Assembly: GCF_000426545.1 (NCBI RefSeq)
Contig: NZ_AUFO01000018.1
Location: 97,989-161,988 of the forward strand
DNA: 64,000 bases
Origin: Paenibacillus massiliensis subsp. panacisoli DSM 21345
GTDB taxonomy: Bacteria > Bacillota > Bacilli > Paenibacillales > Paenibacillaceae
Direction: 5' to 3'
Made by a program: the position numbers and the translations under genes
Shown: positions 9,896 to 16,449 of the stretch, piece by piece
How positions within the stretch are numbered: position 1 is the stretch's first letter
Layout: each line of letters opens with the position of its first letter
Notes under the pieces: generated by a model
What the model saw: the letters and a program-made list of their open reading frames with translations, nothing else
The model's database searches: none
What the model was told of the DNA's origin: nothing

Positions 9896-9921
9896 ATAAT
9901 AAAAAAAGGCGCTGTGAGCGC
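9896..9921 (-). terminator. Intrinsic terminator
   Basis: On the minus strand GGCGCT (9921-9916) and AGCGCC (9912-9907) form a 6-bp GC stem with a 3-base loop, followed by a run of T. It ends the transcript of the 31-codon membrane protein upstream. Confidence 0.8.
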
Positions 9922-10001
9922 CGTTACACTTCATTAAATTTCCTGCAACGATTGTAAAAACTTTAATCAGCTCACTAACACATGTTATTCAAGGAGACAT
10001 G

Positions 10002-10097
10002 CTAGTAGCTTCGCCAGTCCTCTTCACCGGGATGGACGAGAGAAGCACGGATGACATACACGAAGACACAGACCAGAATACCAGCAACGACACTCAT
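10002..10097 (-). CDS. 31-residue single-pass membrane microprotein
   Basis: A short frame starting MSVVAGILVCVFVYVIRASL and ending in a polar tail HPGEEDWRSY. It has one hydrophobic span of about 17 residues. Support comes from a strong ribosome site (AAGGATGGAG) ten bases before the ATG and a clean terminator at 9896-9921, so it is a self-contained unit. The shape resembles small regulatory membrane subunits such as KdpF or cytochrome bd accessory peptides, but no partner complex is nearby, so no function is assigned. Confidence 0.6.
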   Translation of the reverse strand: MSVVAGILVCVFVYVIRASLVHPGEEDWRSY

Positions 10098-10278
10098 GAT
10101 TATCACTCCATCCTTAAGAGTTTTATCGTTGGTCTTATTATTTTAACATACCGGTTACAAATGTACACCCTTGTATGAAAAGGTTTTCCCGTTTTTTTGG
10201 TACTCTTTGTCCACTTGTCATCATAAGGATAACCAAGCTCATAATTCTTTCCAGCAATACGTTCATGAGGAGGCAATC

Positions 10279-11571
10279 ATGTCATTCCTGAGAACATGGG
10301 GCTTCATTCCCCTCTCCTTATCCCTGCTTGCGGTGATGATGATATTGGCTGCTCATCCCGGGCCTGCGCTGGAAGCGGGAATACGCGGCCTGTCCATCTG
10401 GTGGGATGTACTCTTTCCCTCCTTATTTCCTTTTTTTGTCCTGTCCGAGCTTATGCTTGGGCTGGGTATCGTTCACTGCGCGGGAGCTTTGCTCGATCCC
10501 ATCATGAAACCTCTATTTCGTATCCCTGGAAGCGGGGGCTTCGTCGCAGCGATTAGCTGCGCTTCTGGCTATCCTGTAGGAGCCAAATTAACGGCCCAGC
10601 TATGGGAGCAAGGCAAAGTATCGCGCGAGGAAGGTGAACGCCTTGTTGCCTTTACGACCTCTTCAGACCCGATTTTTCTCATCGGAGCTGTATGTGTCGG
10701 CTTCTTCCATAATCCTTCTCTGGCTCTCATTCTCATGCTTGGTCACTATGGTGGAGCATTGTGCATAGCTCTACTTATGCGTTATCACGGAGCATCTCAT
10801 ACCGTCTCGCATCCCTCTCAGCCAGCATCGACTGAAGCTCACAAGACAAGCCTGCTGAAGCAGGCGCTGCTTGCCATGCAGCAAGCACGAATGGAGGATG
10901 GACGTTCAGTTGGTACCATACTGCGGCAGGCAATCATCTCTTCCCTTAAGCTTATTATGGTCGTAGGAGGGCTCGTTGTATTCTTCTCTGTTTTTTTGCA
11001 GAGTCTTATGCTCTCGGGTCTGATGGCACAATTGAATAGCTTCGTGGCAACTCTGCTCAGAACTACAGGCTTCCCGGTATTATTGACCGATGCGATCACT
11101 GGAGGAATCTTCGAAGTCACCCTTGGTGCCCGCGCGGCTGGCCAGACGGAGGGAACTCCGCTTGTATTCAAGGCAGCAGCAGCAGCATTCGTGCTTTCTT
11201 GGGGAGGATTATCTGTTCATGCCCAGATTGCAAGTATCTTGAATCATACGAATATTCGGTATTGGCCCTTCCTCATCGCACGTTGTGTACATGCTATCAT
11301 TGCCAGCTTACTTGTACTGCTACTATGGAACGTTGTACAGCCACTTCAGACTCTGACTCCCGTATGGCTCTCTCTGAAGGATTCTACACAAGTAGTGCCA
11401 ACGGTACTCTATAAGCTAAGTATGCTGCACACCACCGATTGGTACATCACCATAAGTGCATTCTCTATATTACAGTTTCTGTTATTCCTATCCTTGCTCA
11501 CGGTTGTCCTGTTGCTGGCTCTGCTGGTTGCCTTCATACGCAGCTTCCTACGTGAAAGACCATCGCTTTGA
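10279..11571 (+). CDS. ylbJ: Sporulation integral membrane protein YlbJ
   Basis: A 430-residue multi-spanning membrane protein. The start at 10279 is chosen because GAGGAGG precedes it; longer in-frame starts lack a site. Signature stretches are WWDVLFPSLFPFFVLSEL, ISCASGYPVGAKL and FTTSSDPIFLIGAV, typical of YlbJ and SpmA-like Gate-domain proteins. In B. subtilis YlbJ belongs to the sigma-E regulon and is needed for robust spores. Residues 170-215 form a polar loop between the two Gate halves. The neighbouring nadK gene follows 116 bases later. Confidence 0.9.
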   Translation: MSFLRTWGFIPLSLSLLAVMMILAAHPGPALEAGIRGLSIWWDVLFPSLFPFFVLSELMLGLGIVHCAGALLDPIMKPLFRIPGSGGFVAAISCASGYPVGAKLTAQLWEQGKVSREEGERLVAFTTSSDPIFLIGAVCVGFFHNPSLALILMLGHYGGALCIALLMRYHGASHTVSHPSQPASTEAHKTSLLKQALLAMQQARMEDGRSVGTILRQAIISSLKLIMVVGGLVVFFSVFLQSLMLSGLMAQLNSFVATLLRTTGFPVLLTDAITGGIFEVTLGARAAGQTEGTPLVFKAAAAAFVLSWGGLSVHAQIASILNHTNIRYWPFLIARCVHAIIASLLVLLLWNVVQPLQTLTPVWLSLKDSTQVVPTVLYKLSMLHTTDWYITISAFSILQFLLFLSLLTVVLLLALLVAFIRSFLRERPSL

Positions 11572-11687
11572 TAAAGGCTGCATTCTATCCCTGTCCATTT
11601 TTCGTGTTGTTTCCTGCGGATTCGTTGTGTTCTTGCTGATAATTGATTATGATCGTAGTATACCCAATGACAAAGGAGCTTTTCATC

Positions 11688-12491
11688 TTGAGATACTATG
11701 TTCTGGATCGCGGGGATCGCCATTCCATTGATCTGAGTCAGCAGTTTCACCTTCTTGCCAAAGCCAAGGGCTTCAAGCTTGATGCCGAATCCCCTGAGAT
11801 CGTCGTATCTATTGGCGGTGACGGTACGATGCTGCACGCTTTTCATACCTTTATCGACCGTATTCCTGATATAGCCTTCGTTGGTGTGCACACTGGGCAT
11901 TTGGGCTTTTACGCTGACTGGCGTGCGGACGAGTTGGAACAGCTCGTAGAATTGATGAGTCAGGCTCAGAATGAGGAAGCCATGCGACCACGCATTGTGA
12001 AATACCCCCTCATTGAGTTGCAAATTCACAAGAAATCTGGAAGTGCCTCCTATATCGCGCTTAATGAATTCACCTTGAAGGGTGTAGACGGGACCGTGGT
12101 TGCCCAAGTAGACATTAATGATCTCACATTTGAAATGTTCCGCGGTGACGGTATTTGTGTATCCACGCCCTCGGGAAGTACCGCATACAACAAAGCACTG
12201 GGCGGAGCTATGATCCATCCGACGATTGAAGCGCTTCAATTAAGTGAGATTGCTTCCATTAATAACCGGGTATATCGTACTCTGGGCTCACCTCTGATTC
12301 TTCCCAAGCATCATCATTGTGATATTTTTTCACGTAAGGAGCAGCGCCTGCTGCTTACTGTTGACCATATTAATATTCCGCTTGATGATCTGATCTCCGT
12401 TCGCTGTCAGGTAGCTCATCAAAAAATCAGCTTTGCCAGATACCGCCCATTTCCATTCTGGAGCCGGGTACGCAATGCCTTCTTGAATTAA
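11688..12491 (+). CDS. nadK: NAD kinase
   Basis: A 267-residue enzyme that phosphorylates NAD to NADP. The catalytic GGDGT motif is at residues 43-47, with VGVHTGHLGFYADW, ALNEFTLKG and STPSGSTAYNKALGG further on, all diagnostic of the bacterial ATP/polyphosphate NAD kinase family. I place the start at TTG 11688 because AAAGGAG lies nine bases upstream and the product then aligns with B. subtilis NadK (PpnKA). A longer in-frame ATG at 11643 has no ribosome site. Confidence 0.93.
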   Translation: MRYYVLDRGDRHSIDLSQQFHLLAKAKGFKLDAESPEIVVSIGGDGTMLHAFHTFIDRIPDIAFVGVHTGHLGFYADWRADELEQLVELMSQAQNEEAMRPRIVKYPLIELQIHKKSGSASYIALNEFTLKGVDGTVVAQVDINDLTFEMFRGDGICVSTPSGSTAYNKALGGAMIHPTIEALQLSEIASINNRVYRTLGSPLILPKHHHCDIFSRKEQRLLLTVDHINIPLDDLISVRCQVAHQKISFARYRPFPFWSRVRNAFLN

Positions 12492-12532
12492 ACTGAATCT
12501 GTGTGAAAAAGCTTCATACATTAGGTGCCATT

Positions 12533-12568
12533 AAAAAAAGCAGTTCCTGAATATCAGGAGCTGCTTTT
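12533..12568. terminator. Bidirectional terminator after nadK
   Basis: AGCAGTTCCTG and CAGGAGCTGCT pair around a 5-base loop, with A/T runs on both sides. The hairpin loop contains the stop codon of the convergent YutD gene, so the terminator and the 3' end of that gene overlap. Confidence 0.85.
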
Positions 12569-13477
12569 GGCTTCATTTCCACTTGCTACAGGAGTCTGCT
12601 CCTGATCTCTGCGTTCCTTATGCTGAGGGCGTTCTTTATTGCTCTGGGCACGTTCCTTCTGCCCTGAGCGCACGTCTCCTCTTCCCTGCTTGGCCTCCGC
12701 CTTGGATGAACGCTGCTCCGACCTGTCTCGCTCTGAACGATTGCGACGGCCGTCACGTCCCTCACGGTTACGACGTGGTTCCTTCGACTCTCTGGACTCA
12801 CGACCTTCTCGTACCTCACGAGGCTCTCGCGCCTCCCTTGGCTCACGAGAATCCTTGGATTCACGAGGCTCTTTAGGCTCCCGCATCTCTTTGCGATCTC
12901 GCGGCTCTCTAGGCTCACGGGCTTCACGCGACTCTCTGCGTTCCTTTCCTTCAGAGCGAGATTCCCGTGAATCATTGCGGACATCATTGCGCGATTCACT
13001 TCGCGCTTCCTTCCGCGACTCTGCGCGAGACTCATTTCGGAACTCGTTACGTGATTCGTTACTGCTACGTGATTCACTACGCGAGTCCTGACTCTCATTG
13101 CGCTGCTCTCTTACAGTCCGATCATCCTTGGGAGAGTGATCTTCCTTGCCCAGCTCGGTAGCTGTGTCCTCTGGCTCCACAGGAATGTCAATCTGACCCT
13201 GAGGTTGATGGATACGACGCAACACAAAATAAGCACAGCCGAAGTTACAATATTCGTTAATATAATCTGTGACCACCGCAATTGTACTATCCCTATGTGC
13301 TTTGGGATGACCATCACGGAACAATCCCTTCAGGCGAAGCTGATTATAGCCCCAATCACCGATAATATAGTCATAGCGGTCCAGAACCTCGCTGTATCTC
13401 TCCCGGAACATTTCCAGGTTCCAGCCGTTTCTGTAGTCTTTCACAACTTCGTATACCTTTCCGCCCACTTGAAACAA
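12554..13477 (-). CDS. yutD: YutD-like protein with 200-residue charged repeat tail
   Basis: Residues 1-95 match the YutD/DUF1027 family (DRYDYIIGDWGYNQLRLKG, INEYCNFGCAYFVLRRI), whose function is unknown. B. subtilis YutD has about 100 residues; here about 200 more follow, almost entirely R, E, S, K, P, N, D and Q, in short RESR, REPRE and RNESR repeats, certainly disordered. The start is TTG 13477, with AGG-rich sequence upstream, and it follows lipA by 24 bases as in the B. subtilis yut region. The tail looks like a nucleic-acid-binding or condensate-type region, but that is inference. Confidence 0.88.
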   Translation of the reverse strand: MFQVGGKVYEVVKDYRNGWNLEMFRERYSEVLDRYDYIIGDWGYNQLRLKGLFRDGHPKAHRDSTIAVVTDYINEYCNFGCAYFVLRRIHQPQGQIDIPVEPEDTATELGKEDHSPKDDRTVREQRNESQDSRSESRSSNESRNEFRNESRAESRKEARSESRNDVRNDSRESRSEGKERRESREAREPREPRDRKEMREPKEPRESKDSREPREAREPREVREGRESRESKEPRRNREGRDGRRNRSERDRSEQRSSKAEAKQGRGDVRSGQKERAQSNKERPQHKERRDQEQTPVASGNEAKSSS

Positions 13478-13501
13478 AGCTTCTTCCCGCCCTTCCTAGG
13501 G

Positions 13502-14407
13502 TTAAGCTTTCACGGCCTTGTGCTGCTGATGCTGCGTGGCGGATTGAACCTGCTCATGCGCATGATAGGAGCTACGGACCATCGGGCCAGACTCGACATG
13601 GCTGAAGCCCCGCTTTAAGCCCTCTTCTTTTAATTTAAGAAAATCCTCTGGAGGATAGTATTTCTTGACATACAAATGCTTATCAGATGGCTGTAAATAT
13701 TGGCCGATCGTCATGATGTTGCAATCCACCTCACGCAAATCATCCATGGTCTGCAGAAGCTCATCCCATTCTTCGCCTACACCAAGCATTATACTTGACT
13801 TCGTCGGAATAGTAGGCTGCATTGCTTTGGCCCTTCTTAGCAGCTCCAGCGAGCGCCGATATTTGGCCTTCGCTCTCACCGTATCTGACATTCGCTCTAC
13901 GGTCTCAATATTGTGATTCAAGATGTCTGGCTTCGCATCCATTACGATACGTAGCGATTCCTCATCTCCCATAAAGTCTGGGATCAGCACCTCGACTGTG
14001 CACAGTGGCAGTTTGCGGCGAATCGCATGGATGGTCTCGGCAAAAATCGTAGCGCCACCATCCTTCAGATCGTCACGGGCTACACTCGTTACTACACAAT
14101 GCTTCAGATTCATCTGCGCTGCCGATTCTGCTACACGCTCAGGCTCTTGTAGATCCAGTTCTGTAGGCATACCGGTATTAACTGCGCAGAAACGACAAGC
14201 TCGTGTACAAATATCCCCCAAAATCATGAAGGTAGCTGTACGGTTGGCCCAACATTCATAGATATTTGGACAACGTGCTTCCTCACATACGGTATGAAGT
14301 GTTTTGGAACGCATCATGTTTTTGATTTCCTGGTAGTTCTCACCTGTTGTCAGCTTAATGCGTATCCAGTCAGGCTTAGGTTCTTTCACTTTTTTAGACA
14401 ATGTCAT
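13502..14407 (-). CDS. lipA: Lipoyl synthase
   Basis: A 301-residue radical SAM enzyme that inserts sulfur into octanoyl groups on lipoyl domains. The auxiliary cluster cysteines are C41, C46 and C52 ([12 protein letters not shown]) and the radical SAM cysteines C67, C71 and C74 (CTRACRFC). GGE-like and SSIMLGVGE motifs follow. The conserved RSSYHA segment near residue 278 supplies the serine that ligates the auxiliary cluster. The last 15 residues are a His/Gln-rich extension. It heads a lipA-yutD transcript, as in B. subtilis. Confidence 0.95.
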   Translation of the reverse strand: MTLSKKVKEPKPDWIRIKLTTGENYQEIKNMMRSKTLHTVCEEARCPNIYECWANRTATFMILGDICTRACRFCAVNTGMPTELDLQEPERVAESAAQMNLKHCVVTSVARDDLKDGGATIFAETIHAIRRKLPLCTVEVLIPDFMGDEESLRIVMDAKPDILNHNIETVERMSDTVRAKAKYRRSLELLRRAKAMQPTIPTKSSIMLGVGEEWDELLQTMDDLREVDCNIMTIGQYLQPSDKHLYVKKYYPPEDFLKLKEEGLKRGFSHVESGPMVRSSYHAHEQVQSATQHQQHKAVKA

Positions 14408-14610
14408 GAACCTTCTTTCTAGTCAGGTTATATCATGCCACATATTATAACATGAAAGCGGTGGGAATACCTCCATTCTTTGTTTTCTGCAGGCGGGATA
14501 AAATGACAGGCTATTGTTCATGATAATCACAACTTTTATTCCGTGGTGAGAGGTAACAAATCCATCTGCCATTGAAGCGGAATATATAATTTTCGGAAGG
14601 GGGTTACACC

Positions 14611-15666
14611 TTGCTGCTTCGCATAAGGCTGCGCTGTACCGCCCGGTGGTGCCTGCTGCTTCTGGTCATGGCTATAGTTCAGCACGCCTGCAGTTCTCAC
14701 GTCGCGGCTGCTCCCACAGAACAAGCGAAAGGTCTGCAGCAACAGACCGAAGACGACATTTTTCGCTCTAGGGCCATGCTGTATCAGCAGATCAGCAAAA
14801 AAACAGGCGTGCCCTGGTACCGCCTTGCTGCTATAGATCAGTATGAGCGAACGTTAACTAGGGTGCATCCGAAGGATCGACAGCATGCCGAACGAGTAAG
14901 TGGTATATTCGTCAGCTCTCATGTCTGGTCTGGTCAGTTCAATCCGGATCAGGAGGACCAGAATCCAGCCTCTATCGCTTTTTTTGAGGGATTTGGTCGA
15001 GACGGATCAGGCGATGGACAAGCCAACCCGGATGATGATATGGATCTGCTGTTCAGTGTAGCAGCCTATCTGACGAATTACGGTCAAGCCGAGGATAAAT
15101 TCCATATTGCTCTGTGGGAGTATTACCATAATTCCCGTTCAGTCCAGCGCATTCGGCAATTTACCAGGCTGTATCAGACATATGGCACTCTTAAGCTTAA
15201 TCAGCATGCGTTCCCTTTGCCGCTAAGTAGCGACTATTCTTATCGAAGCACCTGGGGAAGCGGACGAAGCTGGGGAGGCAATCGAATCCATGAAGGGACA
15301 GATCTGTTCGCCCGATATGGCGTCCCTGTCCGAAGCACCTGTCATGGTGTCGTGGAGGTGAAGGGCTGGAACCCATTTGGTGGTTGGCGCATAGGCATTC
15401 GGGATATCGATAACCGGTACCACTACTACGCACATCTATCCGGCTTTGACAAGAAGCTATCCACAGGGGATCTTGTTACCCCAGGGCAGACTATCGGTTG
15501 GGTAGGTAGCTCAGGTTACGGCAAGCCAGGAACACAAGGCAAATTCCCGCCACATCTGCATTATGGAATATACCGTGATAGCGGATTGAGTGAATGGTCC
15601 TTCGATCCCTACCCGCTGCTCAAGCACTGGGAGCAAATGGAGCGCAAGCAGCTCAAAAAGCGGTAG
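14611..15666 (+). CDS. lytH: M23 family endopeptidase, LytH-like sporulation hydrolase
   Basis: A 351-residue protein with an N-terminal signal sequence (residues 1-34; a cysteine at 27 gives a possible lipobox VQHAC). A helical middle domain precedes a C-terminal LytM/M23 zinc peptidase domain with the ligand motifs HEGTD near residue 228 and HLHYG near residue 315. B. subtilis LytH (YunA) is an L-Ala-D-Glu endopeptidase acting on spore cortex, and its gene sits by lipA/yutD as here, which supports the call. The start is TTG 14611 behind GGAAGGGGG. Confidence 0.85.
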   Translation: MLLRIRLRCTARWCLLLLVMAIVQHACSSHVAAAPTEQAKGLQQQTEDDIFRSRAMLYQQISKKTGVPWYRLAAIDQYERTLTRVHPKDRQHAERVSGIFVSSHVWSGQFNPDQEDQNPASIAFFEGFGRDGSGDGQANPDDDMDLLFSVAAYLTNYGQAEDKFHIALWEYYHNSRSVQRIRQFTRLYQTYGTLKLNQHAFPLPLSSDYSYRSTWGSGRSWGGNRIHEGTDLFARYGVPVRSTCHGVVEVKGWNPFGGWRIGIRDIDNRYHYYAHLSGFDKKLSTGDLVTPGQTIGWVGSSGYGKPGTQGKFPPHLHYGIYRDSGLSEWSFDPYPLLKHWEQMERKQLKKR

Positions 15667-15772
15667 CCTACCATTATCTTCTCTTAAGAAACAGAAATTT
15701 CAAACCGTCGTTACATGAAGATTCGTCCAGTGAACGATCTTGGAAAATACTACAGACAAGTATGTCCGTCCG

Positions 15773-15814
15773 CACAAGCAGCGAGGCTCCACAAGTGGAG
15801 CCTCGCTGCTTGTG
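15773..15814. terminator. Bidirectional terminator
   Basis: A perfect 20-bp stem (15773-15792 with 15795-15814) lies between lytH and the convergent 80-codon gene. Confidence 0.85.
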
Positions 15815-15862
15815 TATTTCGTGGTAACCGTTACCGTACTAAGTTCATTTAAAGCATCTAAC

Positions 15863-16105
15863 CTACTTCAGCACTTTGACATATTCACGCGACATAAAGA
15901 TGACCTCGCTCCGCGCTGAAGTATCGCCCTTCAAGGAAGACTCACCCAACCTTTTGGCATGCGGACCTGCTCGTTGCCCTGGTTCAACAGACACCTGAGC
16001 CTGGCTCATCTCAAGACGAGCATAGGAATCCAGCCTCATGCCGAGGAACAGCAAAAGAACAAAAATAGAGAGACATAGTGTACATTTGTAATAATATTCT
16101 GTCAT
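15863..16105 (-). CDS. Hypothetical single-pass membrane protein
   Basis: An 80-residue protein with a cytoplasmic N-terminus, one hydrophobic span (LCLSIFVLLLFLGM) and a basic, polar extracellular tail. GAAGGGAGGG eight bases before the ATG supports it as a real gene. I do not recognise a family. It lies between lytH and the mrp promoter and is divergent from mrp. A sporulation role is possible from context only. Confidence 0.6.
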   Translation of the reverse strand: MTEYYYKCTLCLSIFVLLLFLGMRLDSYARLEMSQAQVSVEPGQRAGPHAKRLGESSLKGDTSARSEVIFMSREYVKVLK

Positions 16106-16171
16106 CGTTCCCTCCCTTCAGTAGAGAGTCATTCCCTATGCATACCGATTTCATGCCGCTGGTAATATCTT

Positions 16172-16200
16172 TTGACAACTGTCCTTAATCAGGTTATATT
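16172..16200 (+). promoter_or_regulatory. Sigma-A promoter of the mrp operon
   Basis: A consensus -35 TTGACA (16172-16177) and a -10 TATATT (16195-16200) are separated by exactly 17 bases. Transcription should begin near 16207, about 240 bases before mrpA. Confidence 0.85.
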
Positions 16201-16206
16201 AAGTAC

Positions 16207-16330
16207 GATGTCCACTAGGTAATATTTATAATGACTTAATTGAATATTAGTGTGTTTGCTCGCAGCCATCATTGCGAGAGACATTTTTCTGGAGGAGCCT
16301 GTCACAGACGGGCTCTTTTTGCGTTTTTTA
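16207..16330 (+). promoter_or_regulatory. Structured mrp leader ending in an intrinsic terminator
   Basis: The mrp 5' leader contains a 6-bp hairpin (CTCGCA 16259-16264 with TGCGAG 16273-16278, loop GCCATCAT), then a second hairpin (16295-16315, GAGCC.. with ..GGCTC) followed by a T tract. This is the layout of a transcription-attenuating riboswitch. The associated gene points to Na+ or pH sensing, perhaps of the DUF1646/Na+ class, but the class is not confirmed from sequence alone. Confidence 0.6.
16295..16325 (+). terminator. Leader terminator (attenuator) upstream of mrpA
   Basis: GAGCCTGTC pairs with GACGGGCTC around a 3-base loop and is followed by TTTTTGCGTTTTTT. No gene lies between the promoter and this terminator, so it probably attenuates mrp. 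Confidence 0.75.
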
Positions 16331-16449
16331 GGACATACTTCTTATATTTCCAACGTCAGGTTAGGTTGATTCCATGTGCGAATCGCCTTTATCTTGATGT
16401 ATTACAGGTCTTACATCTTCAGTCTATTGACGATTAAGGAGGAGAACCT

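Noticed and set aside
12639..13091. Plus-strand 150-codon Arg/Ser-rich frame
   Set aside because: It is the antisense of the charged repeats in the YutD tail; the periodic codons keep several frames open.
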